Of a stretch of 64,000 nt of DNA, positions 48,257 through 60,407 are shown piece by piece. The stretch covers positions 8,398,001 to 8,462,000 of the forward strand of contig CP114485.1 of NCBI GenBank assembly GCA_027186245.1. The letters are read 5' to 3'. This stretch comes from Coriaria nepalensis (Eukaryota > Streptophyta > Magnoliopsida > Cucurbitales > Coriariaceae). Below the pieces are notes generated by a model. That model was not told the origin of the DNA. It searched no databases and saw only the letters and a list, made by a program, of their open reading frames with translations. A program made the translations under genes and the position numbers. Position 1 is the stretch's first letter; the number at the start of each line of letters is the position of its first letter.

Positions 48257-49300
48257 TTCTTACTGGTTATATTTTAGAGAGAATCGTTTTTCACAAAGTA
48301 TTTTGGTAAGCTATATACCTAGTAGGGTGGGCGCTATAAGTTGAGGCATGAGCTTCATGGGATAATAAATACGCGAGGGCTGAGGATGCTGAAGACCCAT
48401 CTACTGAAGGCGTGTGCCACTGCTGAAGGGTCAGGCGTGCGGCTAATCGAGAGACGAGGGGATTATTTGAAGTGGAATGCACAGCTGAACACTCAAGCTG
48501 CTAGAATTGAGGATGAAAGTGGAGGGAGATGGCTTGCTCTAAAAGTGAGGGAAGATGTAAATTAGAGAAAGGAGAAGCGAAGAAGCTGTTTTGAGAGAAA
48601 ATTTTTTATAGTAAAAAATTAAAGGTAAGAACAAAGACCAAGTGAGTGAGGGGGGTATATTTATACTTCCCTCTCCACATATACCAACAAATGAGAAAGC
48701 GCCATGTGGCCAGGATTTACGTGAAAATTTGACTAAGTTTATGAAATATTAATGAAAAGAAAATTTTGATACAATTCGATGTACATCTTTAACTTGCACG
48801 AATGGGCTAATTGATGAGGATAAACTTGCCATGAAAGAAGGGCTCACCAATCCAACATTATTTTTAGGCTCAGAGCTCAAATAAGTAAGTAATACAACAT
48901 TGAGCCTAATAGACCTGATATAAAATATTAAATATGGAACTACATTACAGATGGATAAGGGTCTAAGTCTTTAACAAGTTTATTATCTACTTATCAAGAA
49001 GAGAGTTCAATTGTCAAAAGACTATTTCAACATCAACAGACTTTAAGCCCTCATAGGATTCTACTTGATGAGACCTATAACCCATGCACAATGCATAAGG
49101 TTTGCAATTTATAACTCTAATTGTTTAAGAGATCCATTACTTCGATTATATTTGTAACTTTGAGTATCACAGGGGGTTCATTGGCCATAACCTGAATATT
49201 TCATTTGTGTTTTCTTTCTTATAGGTTCGATCGATTGAGGACATATTGTTGGGCTGAATTCTAGCTTCAATAAAGAGCAAAAAAAGAGTTTTTATAACGG
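48257..49300 (-). other. Possible 5' region of the gypsy-type relic
   Basis: The minus strand shows a TATA-like GAAGTATAAATATACC near 48660, followed by pyrimidine-rich leader-like sequence and a GC-richer block at 48310-48560 resembling the flank at 45190-45360. I read this as promoter and leader of the element whose gag-like gene is at 43732-45081, now separated from it by the insertion. This is speculative. Confidence 0.3.
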
Positions 49301-52021
49301 AATTTCATATGCACAACTTTAACATTCAGGCTTTGGTCTATTTATACCTTTGTTCAGAATCTTCTTTCCTTCAATGCTCATTAATCATTGTAACAGTCAA
49401 AATCATCAAGAACCCAATCAAGATCGCTGCTCTTTGGTTACAAGGCAATACAAAAATCTAACATCGTAGTAATGATTTGACGGTTCTTTTCATAATTTTC
49501 CATCAGTTTAGATTTTTTCTACTTTTCCACGGATGCAATTATATAAATGTGGAAGACAAACTACAAACAAAAGGATCTTCGACCCGCACCCGGTTCGGCC
49601 TTTAGTCTCTAGAATCCTCTTTATGCCGACATTAAGATCAAGCCTAGATCAATTTTATTCAGGCTCTGACCCAATCACATTCATTTCATATGAACCACTA
49701 TTGGTTGGACTCATAAGTGACATTCATTTCATATGAACCACTATTGGTTGGACTCATAAGTGACATACTATGAAATTTGGCCCAGTTAATAGACTACTAG
49801 GACGTCATTGTGCAAAAAATCGATTTGCTCATCATCTACTTCATAATTGGTTGAGGTGAGGCGCATCTATAGCCTTCCCCCACCATCTTTTAAGTATAGT
49901 CGTCCGATCTCATTTAATGAGATTAGATGGTTAACATTTGATTAGAGCATTTTGATTAAATTGGTATTTTCACAATATTAAGACAACTGTTATAATAATA
50001 GAAAAGTTGTGGTATTCCTCTTAATTAGAGTATCATGTTCTCTTCTTCTTTCTCTATTTTACATGACTTTGAAAATACCTCTCCTTATTGCAACAAGTGT
50101 TTCACATCTTACTTCAGGCCCTAATTCCTCTCCTTTATCCTTCGCACAACAATGGCTTCCTCGATAGCTGATTGATTTTGCACTGTATTGGAGTTCTCTT
50201 CTATTGGTAGATCTTTGAAACCTAAAACCCTAATTTTACTTGTTGTATTGGTGGACTAGTTGTTAGTGGGGAGGACTATAATTGATATTTTTTAATGGGG
50301 TAATATGTTTAAGGTGGGTTGCTATAGTCTCATCAACACTTTTTGTTCGATCGGCTGCACTCCCGCTTGTGATTCATCAGCTTAAATCACAACAAAACTT
50401 GATATATGTTTCATTTCCTTAACCATTTTTTATATGCATTTTCAAAACTTAGTTATGCGTCTCTAGCATTTCTCAATTTCTTTTGCAGTTATTGAGGCCT
50501 TACTTAGAGGAAATAAGGCAACGGATTAACAATAAACATTGTTTCTCTTCATATAAACATTGTTGAAGTCAACTATTTTCTTCCTCGACTCCAGCCCCTT
50601 ATTTTAATTATGTAATTAAGACTTTTCAAGGTTTTTTTTATTTGTTTCTCTTCATATAATGCAAGAAATCATGTTGTATTTAAGGTAAGGTTTAGGATTT
50701 TTGGTCAACTTTTGTGAGTTTTGTTGCAATTGAGACTTAGTAGCTCCTTAACTCTAATACATGTTCTCAGTTTTTTTAATGGTAGCTTTTATATTCATCG
50801 TTCATTATTCACAAATTGGGATACAAGTTTGTTGGTATTGTTGAGGTTTATAACTTTGAGGTAAGTCACTGTTTCTTAAAGCTTACAACATGACCGCTTT
50901 TGATCACCCTATATACTCATACATCAATTGTGATTTTTGTACAAAATCGAACCTCCTAATACACTTTTACATGTGATTTAAAGTCGAAACAGAACAAGCT
51001 CTTTATTCGATATCGGGACTAGAGAAAGGAGTTGATGTAGAGAAAGCAGCACGAGCTTTTCATCCATTTTGGGCTGCTTGTCGGATATGTGAAGAATGAA
51101 AATAGTAGTTGAGGGAGAACATGTATCTCTATGTTGAGTTTATATTGAGTTTACTCAATATGAGATATCACTTCTGCTTCTACGGACCTCAACCTATATG
51201 ATTGTTAAGAAGTGAGACCTACCTTTGCATCTCATAACAATTGACTCACCATCAGCAATAGAAAATGATCTATGAGCACACAACCTATGAATTATTTTTT
51301 GGTGGTTCTAAGATCATGGTTATGATATTCTACAAATTTATTAATGTCGTAGTTTTCAATTTCTCGATCTAATACAATATTGATATGTACTTTGTAATTT
51401 GTCTTTTTCTTTAATCGATGTTTACTATTAATTCGATATTTATTAAATCACTAAATAAGTAAAAATTATATTAATTACTTTATTATCTATTTTGGATGTA
51501 CTTCTCTTCTCTTTTCTACATTAAAGTAAACCATATGATATACATCTTATGCGACACACAGCCACATTTGCAATTAGAATTCAATTAGTAAGATCAAATT
51601 CTAGAACAGAGGTGAAGAATATATGTCGTCTATTATAGCAATCCTATATCATGTTTGAAGGATTTATCAAATTGAATCTAATCAGAAAAGAAATTTAATG
51701 AAGAAGAATCAAAATTTAATCAAATTTAAACTTAGTTCGTTTATATAAGAAGATAAATTATATATTTGATCGGATTTCATTTTATTAAACGGCTGCTATG
51801 GTGCAAGTGATGGTGCAAGTGATGCAAAGGGGCGCCTTGAACCCTTTCAAAATTGCATTAGCATATTGTAAAATCTTACCAACATAAATGTTGGATAGGA
51901 TGTTTTAATAAATGAAGATTCTAAAGACCATTTAAGCAATAAGGAGTTGTAAAATTTATTGGGGGGGCCGATAAAATTACATACATGATTTGCAATCCAC
52001 TCATATCAATTTTAAAGTTAA

Positions 52022-52052
<31 letters not shown>

Positions 52053-52185
52053 TCCCGATTTTGTAATTTTTGAAATCAGATGAGGTCATTTGTGAATTGT
52101 TATGTCATGCGAGTTGGTATGGAGTTGTGATTGTTCCATTCCACAACACATGTTGCATAGAGTCATAAGAGTCATAGAGTCATAA
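49301..52185. other. Spacer without recognisable genes
   Basis: AT-rich DNA. It contains a 43-bp tandem duplication (49679-49764) and an A tract near 52020-52046. Short frames show no domain. It may hide old transposon debris. Confidence 0.4.
49679..49764. repeat. Perfect 43-bp tandem duplication
   Basis: The unit starting ATTCATTTCATATGAACCAC occurs at 49679 and again at 49722 with no difference seen, so it is recent. Confidence 0.9.
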
Positions 52186-52409
52186 GCAACACATCGTTAT
52201 TTCACATGTTGCATTGTTCCATTCCACAACACATCGTTACCGACTCATTAGAGACGCGTAAGCAAATTACATTTTGTCTTCTGTTTGTTCCAGAGCAGCA
52301 ACACATCGTTATTTCACATGTTGCATTGTTCCATTCCACAATACATCGTTACCGACTCATTAGAGACGCGTAAGCAAATTACATTTTGTCTTCTGTTTGT
52401 TCCAGATCA
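52186..52409. repeat. 112-bp tandem duplication upstream of the galactan synthase
   Basis: GCAACACATCGTTATTTCAC begins at 52186 and 52298. The two 112-base copies differ at about two sites (CACAACACATCG/CACAATACATCG and CAGAGCAG/CAGATCAG). The 40 bases before carry GAGTCATAA microrepeats and another partial copy of the TGTTCCATTCCACAACACAT phrase at 52131. Confidence 0.92.
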
Positions 52410-52439
52410 GTCAGATTCATTATTTTCAATGGTCAAGAA

Positions 52440-52635
52440 TTAAAAAAAAAATTTTTAAAAAAAATTTAAAAAAAAAATTTAAAAAAAAATTTTTCCAACA
52501 AAAAATAAAATTAAATTCGGTGCCCAAAAACAAGACACCGTTAATTTATTTATTTGGTTAATTTATTTTTAATTTAATTTATTTTTAATTTAATTTAATT
52601 TAATTTAATTTAATTTAATTTATTTTAATTTAATG
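52440..52635. repeat. Low-complexity A/T runs and (TTAAT)n
   Basis: Alternating A and T homopolymer blocks, followed by repeated TTAATTTAATT units. It lies about 200 bases upstream of the galactan synthase ATG and may form part of its promoter region. Confidence 0.8.
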
Positions 52636-52834
52636 TAAATATACAAAATGATTTATACCGAAAGCAATTATCGAAAAGACAAAACAGAATTATTTTGTCG
52701 TCTGATTGTTTGTTCTTCATCTTTCTCCGTAATTTCTCCTTTCACACAGAGGGGTGGGGGTAAACCTTCTACTGCCCCTCTAAAACCTTTAGCTTCCGTA
52801 TCGCTCTTTCTCTCTGCAAAAATCTACCAGAAAA

Positions 52835-55284
52835 ATGGCGAAAGAGAAAGAGAGGGAAAAGAAGATGTACATCGGAAACGGATTAGTGATCAATTGCGCA
52901 GCAGAGCTTAAGCTTCTGTTAACGGCTCTTCTAATACTATGCGCTCTCGGTACATTCCTTCAGTTCTTCCCTTCTCGTTTCACCATCTCTACCTCCGACT
53001 TTCGTTTCTGTACTTCCTCTACTCCACCGCCTGCTCTTTCTCTTTCTTCTTCCTCCTCCTTCTCAGTATCTCCAGTCTCTCCAGTTCCTTCACCATCACC
53101 GCCATCTTTCGAGAAAGATCTGGTGCTCGACAATGGCGTCATTAAGCGAGCTTTCAATCCTTACGGTGCTGCTGCTTACAACTTCATCACCATGAGCGCG
53201 TACAGAGGTGGCGTCCACACCTTCGCCATTGTCGGTTTAGCTTCTAAGCCTCTTCACGTTTACGGAAACCCTAGTTACCGCTGTGAATGGGTGCCGGAAC
53301 CTGAAAATTCCGAACCAATCGCCGGTTCTGTTCAGAAGGTCCTCCCTGATTGGGGCTATGGCCGTGTCTACACTGTCGTCGTTCTCAACTGCACCTTCTC
53401 ACAACCTGTAAATGTTGAAAATCAAGGAGGGAAACTGATCTTGTACGCTTCCACTTCAGGCGGTGGAGATCGGAACTTCAACCTAACTGATAGAATCGAA
53501 GTACTAACAGAATCACCAGGAAGCGTGAACACTTCCATTTTCTCATCAAAACCTAAGTATGATTACCTATACTGTGGCTCTCCTTTGTACGGGACTATTA
53601 GCCCACAGAGAGTGAGAGAGTGGTTGGCTTACCATGTGAGATTCTTTGGGGAGAGATCCCACTTTGTGATGTACGATGCAGGTGGGGTCCACGAGGAGGT
53701 GCTTCAGGTTTTGAAGCCATGGATGGAGTTAGGGTATGTCACTTTGCACGATATAAGGGAGCAGGAAAGATTTGATGGGTACTATCACAATCAGTTTATG
53801 GTGGTGAATGACTGCTTGCATAGGTACAAGTTTATGGCAAATTGGATGTTCTTCTTTGACGTTGATGAGTATATTTACGTACCTCCTAAGAGCAATCTTA
53901 AATCAGTTCTCAATTCACTTTCACATTTCTCTCAATTCACCATTGAACAGATGCCTATGAGCTCTAAGCTCTGCCTCTCTGAAGTTTCTGGAAAAACCTA
54001 CAGGTACATCCTCTTCCTCTCTCTCTCTCGCTCTTATTTAATAATCTTAATTTTGTGAGTGTTAGATTTGCTTACTGGGAATTACTTTTAATTGACTGAT
54101 GTTTTGTAATAGTTAGTTAGTGAAGCTTTCCTGAAATCAGATGCTCTATTCAAATCTAAATAGTGAGTTTTTGGTGTCGGCCATTATATGGTTTCTGTAA
54201 AAATTTATGCAATAGTTTGACGTTACATTGTCTACAATCATGGAAACTCAGTAAATGAATTTACTATGTGAGTTAATGATATAAGGCGATAGTGGGTTCC
54301 TGCAAAGCATTTTGACATTATTAAAAGTCGTAATCTTTCTTAGGTTGAGTGATAGTAACGCATTTTGCATGATTGCACATTTCTCTGTCGTTGGAATGGA
54401 TTCTTCCTTCTGTTCATTGGGCTAGACAAGGTGGAGAGAGTTGTGTGTTTTTTTTCTTTTTTTGTGAAAGTTAGTCGTGATTCCTCAAAACTCAAAAGTG
54501 TCTTATAAGCAAGCTAAGCAAGAATAAATTAATATAATAAACCAAAGGAGATAGGGTATCTTTACAGCTATCATAGTGGTGTAGTGAAATAATATTCACT
54601 GAATATTATGACAACCATAAAAATCCACACTTGACAGTTCTTTTAAATTAGTATTTTCTTAAATTATTAAATCATGTTGATACTGATATGGGAGACTGAG
54701 ACTGAAACTGAATTCTGTAAAGGGACAAAAGTGATAATAATAATAATAATTATAACTAGTGGGACAACAACTATAGTTTTGAGACTTTATGAAAACTAAT
54801 GCATCCTTTGTTTAGGTAATCTTGGCTTCTCTCTATTTTACCTTGGTTGGGTAATCCTTTCAATCCATGTTTTTTCATTCCGTGCATTATCCTGTCTATG
54901 GCTCACTGTACTGATAAGTACTGGTTACCGTTACACAGGAGATGGGGATTTGAGAAGCTTGTTTATAGGGATGTGAAAAAGGGGTTGAGGAGGGACCGCA
55001 AATATGCAGTCCAACCGAGGAATGTTTTTGCAACAGGTGTGCATATGTCGCAGAATTTGATTGGCAAGAACACATACAAAACAGAGGGTCTCATCCGATA
55101 TTTTCATTTCCACGGAAGCATAGCAAGGCGGAGGGAGCCATGTCGCTCGCTCGCTAACTCCTCTACTATCACCTTTGAAAACACACCTTATGTTCTGGAC
55201 ACTACCATACGTGATGTTGCTAGTGCTATCAAGAGATTTGAGCTTAAAAAGATTGGACCCAGGTTACAAAGAACTCGCCAGTGA
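52835..55284 (+). CDS. Beta-1,4-galactan synthase (GALS, glycosyltransferase family 92)
   Basis: Two exons, 52835-54003 and 54939-55284, joined in frame (ACC TAC AG|G AGA TGG), giving 504 residues, as usual for GALS. It is a type II Golgi membrane protein: a short basic cytosolic tail, one membrane helix (about 25-45), and a Ser/Pro-rich stem (about 60-95). The GT92 catalytic region follows (YDYLYCGSPLYGTISPQRVR, WLAYHVRFFGERSHFVMYDA, YYHNQFMVVNDCLHRYKFMA, WMFFFDVDEYIYVPP). DVDE at about 342-345 is the metal-binding DxD-type site. Exon 2 carries RYFHFHGSIARRREPCR. GALS enzymes extend beta-1,4-galactan side chains of pectic rhamnogalacturonan I using UDP-galactose. The ATG has a good context (AAAAATGGCG). 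Which GALS paralogue it is cannot be said. Confidence 0.94.
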
Positions 55285-56102
55285 TTTCATTGAATGCTTA
55301 TTCCTTTTTTTCTTTTTGATACATAACTTTAAAAAAAAAAAAAAAATCTCTGTATGAATGATATATGTATAGAATATAGTTTACACGTGCAATGATTATG
55401 GTGTGGTTGTTGCCTTCTCCCTTTCTTTCGTCATTAATTTTCCTGTATCGATTCTTTTAGTACTTTGATCATTCTTTTATTAAATTATTTATAAGGTTAT
55501 ATAGAAGAATAAATTAGTTCCTGCTTGACTTAATTGTTGGTTTTTGGTGGGGGGGTCATCTAAGCAGTGGTATGAATATCGATGACAAATAGTAGACTGC
55601 TGAGAGAGCACATGGTCTTGCTTGCGTTGCCACACTTTATTGTCACTTTTTGGGAGTTACGGCATGATGGTCCGTAAATGATCATCATTATTCTTTAATT
55701 AATGATAACTAGTGGAAGGGGCTTAGAATTCTGTTAGAAATCGAACTGGATGTCTTCGATTTGAATTGAGGCTCGAGGGTCAGCGGTGTTTTTGTTGGGC
55801 TGTCACATGTAAGTTAGGTCTATAAAACTTAAATTAAATTATTGGTTTTATAAATATCCTTCTGGCCCCTTTTTTTTTTTTTTAAATATCTTTTATTTTA
55901 TTTTATGGTTTATCTTTAAGGTTTCAATTTCATGTTAGTTGAATTTATGTCCAGTTTGATTTTTAGACAAACTATAAAAAAGGGCGAGTCAGCAATTATG
56001 TGGTATGTGCTAAAAAAAAAGGCACTTCATAAAATTTTAAGCGTTCATTACAAATTGAAATGAAAAAAAAAGAAAAAGAAAAAGGCAGACATTCTGTTAC
56101 TC
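55285..56102. other. 3' region of the galactan synthase and spacer
   Basis: 3' untranslated-like sequence with an A tract at 55331-55346, then AT-rich spacer. No gene. Confidence 0.4.
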
Positions 56103-56332
56103 TTTTCTCCAGGGCGGGGGGGGGGGGGGGGGGCGGGGAGGGGGGGGGAGTCCTCTCCCTAAAATGACAGAGATGTCATCTTTTCTTATACTGACTATCA
56201 GAACTTTTTTTTTTTTTTTCAAGTTCAATGGTTTAGGGTGAAGCGAGATAAAATTTTTATTTTTAAAAATTTCAGGGATCTAACATAATAAAATAAACTT
56301 GCATCGTCAACCTAGTGCCGTTGTGAAAGTCT
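56103..56332 (-). repeat. Segment X: G-rich tract plus ~200 bp, duplicated at 62314-62533
   Basis: A near-pure G run (56115-56149), then CTCTCCCTAAAATG, AGAGATGTCATCTTTTCTTA, TTTAGGGTGAAGCGAGATAA, and GTGAAAGTCT up to the LTR end at 56333. The same sequence in the same order, diverged, fills 62314-62533, again ending GTGAAAGTCT before an LTR end. Confidence 0.8.
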
Positions 56333-57869
56333 TGTTAGGAAACGACATGGATATAACAAAATAAACGTAGCGAAAAAAATATTTAAAATTTTATTCGGAT
56401 TATATTTTAATATGCATAGTTTCTAAACAAATTATAAATAATTATATCACATATAATTTATTTTATATAAAATACAATAAATCATATCAATCTTAAATCA
56501 AAATTTAGGAAAAATGAATACATCTTTTGATTTACATAACTCTTCTTGAATAAGATGATGAGGCACTCATGTGTTCACTCTCTAACTGTTATCTACACAA
56601 TTCGTTTCACACGGTTAAGTTTCTACTTAAAATCTCAACTCATGAAATAATAAGTTGAGAAAAAATAAAGGGAAAAAACTCTTTTCTTTCTTTGATTTTC
56701 GACCAAGAGACTTATGAGCAAGTCATCATAATTTCGGCCAAGGCTTTAGAGTCTATTTATAAGCAGAACAAGGTTATATAGTTTCATAATCACATTAGAA
56801 TTCCTAGTTGTCTTAAAACCCTTATCACCTGAAGTTGTCTTTTATCTTAAAACTCTTAAAAGATAAAATTGAGTTAAACATATCCTTATATGGCCGGCCA
56901 CTATAAACATATCTTACAAGTCAAGATCGACTTCTAACAAAGTGTCAAAACTACTTGGGAGATGAGAAGTACCATCTTCCGAAAGAACCTATTTGTGACT
57001 ATCATATACTTACAATAACAATCATTTCATCTCGCCAATATCCCGATTCTTCCTAGGGTATGGTTTAACTATTAAACCATAATAGACAAATCATATGAAT
57101 CATCATACTTTATTGAATCAACAATGGATTTATAAAAACTCTTTTCAAACTATATTACTTTGCAAAGATTCATTGTTCAATAAAGTATATAATCTGTAGG
57201 ACCTTATTCCAAATACGGAAGCGATAGATTCCCTCTTGACTACTCATAATCCTTCTCATTTCATATCCAGCGGTTCACCTCGTGTTCTCCTATGGCTAGG
57301 GCTAGTAGGAATGATGTCAAAGTATGATGTTTGGTACTCAAGGAAACCATGATATCTCAGGTCAGAGGATCACATGTAAAATAGTCACTAGATAATTCTT
57401 ATTAATAGTCAGTACTAATTACAATTGAGAATAATAATCTATGTGTCACGTTTAACATTCTTAGTCTACTAAACTCCCATGTAATCATCATGTTGTTTCA
57501 CTAACACCCTTGGCTGTGAGATAAGCTACCCTAATAATTAGGTGATGAACTACAGATTGTTTATTCAGATCAATCGATGTGCATTCTCGAGATCCTATGA
57601 AAATGAAATGTTTATATCTTAAAAGCTTTTAGCGACTCGAGTCTCAACGAGCATGATCTCTTATCATGGTCTCTAGAGTGCATAACCTAAGATATTGGAT
57701 TTTTATCATAATATGCATATGTAGAACATATAATATTAATATTCCAACAACTGACTTTCATTAATGACAACAAGTAATGTATTGCTAATACTCGCATAAA
57801 GATAATATCACACAAAATATTTGCTCTATCGGGTTAAAATCATATTGGCTTGATGAGCATATACTTTCA
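56333..57869 (-). repeat. Copia 3' LTR (LTR B)
   Basis: Read on the minus strand it begins TGAAAGTATATGCTCATCAA and ends TTTCCTAACA (1537 bases). The sequence just upstream (GCTTTAGTGCAAGTGAGAGAT) is a purine-rich tract of the kind found before a copia 3' LTR. It matches LTR C, which carries an additional block of several hundred bases. Confidence 0.8.
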
Positions 57870-60300
57870 ATCTCTCACTTGCACTAAAGCCAATCATTTC
57901 TAAATCTAATTCTCATCTTGTCAAGATGGCGATTAAACTTCTATTGGTAAAGCGTCTTAGTGAATGGATATGTTATGTCATCATCTGTGTCTACACTTTT
58001 ATGTTGATATCTCCTTTTCCTATTATCTCTCGGATGAGGTGATAACGTCGCAACACGTATTTGAATTTCTAATGAGACATAGGTTCCTTTACCTATGCTA
58101 TTGCACTGTTATTATCGCAGTACATTACCACGGGATCAATGATGTTTGGAACCATACAAAGTTTAGTTATGAACCTTTTCATCCAAACCCCTTACTTTGA
58201 TGCTTCTGAAATTGCAATGTATTAAACTTCAGTAGTGGACTTCGTGGTCATTTCATGTTTAGAACTCTTCCAACTGACTGTTCTACCATTTAGTGTGAAG
58301 ACGAATCCTGAAATTGATTTACTATCGTCAACATTTGACTGGAAATCAGAGTCTGTGAAATCCTCAATTTTCTAGTCAGATCCTCCATAAATCCAAAACG
58401 TGTCTTTAAGAATGTTCTTGACATCAGTCCAATGCTTCTAACCCTAATTTCCTTGAAACATGCTTGTAACACTTAGAGCATAGGCAATATTTGGTCTCGT
58501 ACATTACATTTGCATACATGATGGATCCTATTACTGAGGATTAGGGATTCCACTCATCTCATCCCTCTTCGATTGTGTCTTGGGAGACATTTTCTTAGAG
58601 AGGTAGACTCTATGACTCATTGGCAGTAGTCCACTCTTGGAATATTCCATGCTAAGCCTTTTTAGCTCTTTGTCTATGTATGTCGACTGGGTCAAACTTA
58701 CCAGCCATCTAGATAAATCTATATAGATCTTTATTCCTGAATATAAGCTGCTTCACTAAAATCTTTCTTGGAGAAGTTCTTTGATAGCCATAACTTAATA
58801 GACCATAACATACCTACATCATTCTCAATGTATAGTATATCATCCACATATAGAAATATGACAGAAATAGATCCTCCCACTAACTTTCTTATACACACAT
58901 AAATCATCTTCACTCTTAATGATGTCAAACAATTTGATCATTTCATTGAAACGAATGTTCTAACTCCAAGATGCTTGTTTAAGACCGTATATGGACTTTT
59001 GCAAATTACACAACTTTTTTGTGTTTTTCTAGTACGTGAAGCCCTTAGGTTGTATCATATACACATCCTTATTGAAACGATCCCTTTCTTTTTTTCCTAT
59101 AACCTTTTGTAACTACTCTAACCTTTTAGGTTTCAACCTTTCGATCTTTCCCGATTTTTTTCTTGAAAACCCATTGGCATCTTATAAGAACTATTTCTTT
59201 AGGTACATCCACAAAGTCCCATACTTGGTTACCATACATGGAATCCATCTCAGATCTCATGGCATCTAGCCATCTCTCGAAATCCGAGCTGCTAATAACC
59301 TTGGAAGTCATAGGATCATCTTCTATGATTGGCCCATTACTTAGATTTTCTACTAGAAATTCATAATGCTCTGGCCCATTAGATTCTCTACTAGATCTAC
59401 GAACCGTTTATGTACTCTAAGATATCGCATCATCCTCTTTTGGAGGTATCTCAGCTGAAACTAGTGGGGTAACATGATCATCGATACGAATGTCATTTTG
59501 TGTATCGTGAACTTCATCAAGTTCAATCTTGCTCTGACTATTCCTTTCAAAAAGAAATTTTTTCTCTAAAAAGACAATATGTTTAGCAACAAACACTTTT
59601 TGCTCAATGGGATGATAAAAGTAATATCCCAAAGTTTCATTTGGATACCCTATAAAATAACATTTTCGGATCTCACCTCCAACTTTTTAGCTTCTTTCTT
59701 CTTGTCTTAAGTAGGGCAACGCCATACATGAATATGTTTAAAGTTTGTCCTTCTACCTTTCCATATCTCATATGGTGTCGAAGAAACAGACTTTGAATGT
59801 ATCTTGTTAATAAAGTAAACGGAGATTTCTAAGGCATATCCCAAAAAAAATAAAAGTAGATCGGTAAAACTCATCATAGGCCGAACCATCTCCAAGAGAG
59901 TATGTTTTCTCCTCTTAGACACGTCATTCAACTGTGGCATTCTGAGAGGGGTTCATTGTGAGATTATATCGATCTCTTTCTGGTAGTTAAGAAACTCATG
60001 GCTCAAGTATTCACCACCTCAATTTGATCATCTTGGTATCTTATTACTTTTGGTATCTTAATACTTTTACCTAGTTGGTTTTCTACTTCACTCTTATATT
60101 CCTTGAATTTTTTAAATGATTCAGATTTATGCTTTATATGATAAATGTGACCGAATCGAGAGAGATCATTGAATGTGTTAAAGTACGAAAAATGATCTCT
60201 AGTAGGAGTTGACATAGGCCAGATATTCGCTGATCCATCGCTCCAAGAAGCAACAATGGCTGTCTCAAACAATAGCCTTGTTTTGATTTTTCAAAAAAAT
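57870..60300 (-). pseudogene. Copia pol remnant: integrase, RT and RNase H, gag deleted
   Basis: On the minus strand, in order: integrase (60272-59700: YFNTFNDLSRFGHIYHIKHK, SVSSTPYEIWKGRRTNFKHI); its C-terminal part (59632-59417: GYYFYHPIEQKVFVAKHIVF); reverse transcriptase (59311-58500: FERWLDAMRSEMDSMYGNQV, ISVIFLYVDDILYIENDVGM with the YVDD active site); and RNase H (58400-57950: DASFQSDVDDSKSISGFVFT, EDPVVMYCDNNSAIA-like, KSKYVLRRYHLIREI). Stops and shifts are frequent. Only ~100 bases lie between the primer site and integrase, so gag and protease were deleted. Confidence 0.85.
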
Positions 60301-60393
60301 CATCTTAATTCGCTTTAGGTAACTACGAAATCCATGAACAAACTGTTATACACATCTAAAATATAAAACTATTATACTTTAGAGTATTAACTA

Positions 60394-60406
60394 GGCTCTG
60401 ATACCA
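60394..60406 (-). other. Primer-binding site (initiator tRNA-Met)
   Basis: The minus strand reads TGGTATCAGAGCC, one base after the LTR end at 60408. It is the standard plant copia primer site complementary to initiator tRNA-Met and sets the element's orientation. Confidence 0.9.
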
Positions 60407-60407
60407 C

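Noticed and set aside
48341..48565. Open frame of 74 codons in a GC-richer block
   Set aside because: The block resembles the flank of the gypsy-type relic and shows no domain.
54847..54938. Separate start for the second galactan synthase exon (MGNPFNPCF...)
   Set aside because: A consensus acceptor at 54938 joins it in frame to exon 1, and the upstream text is intron.
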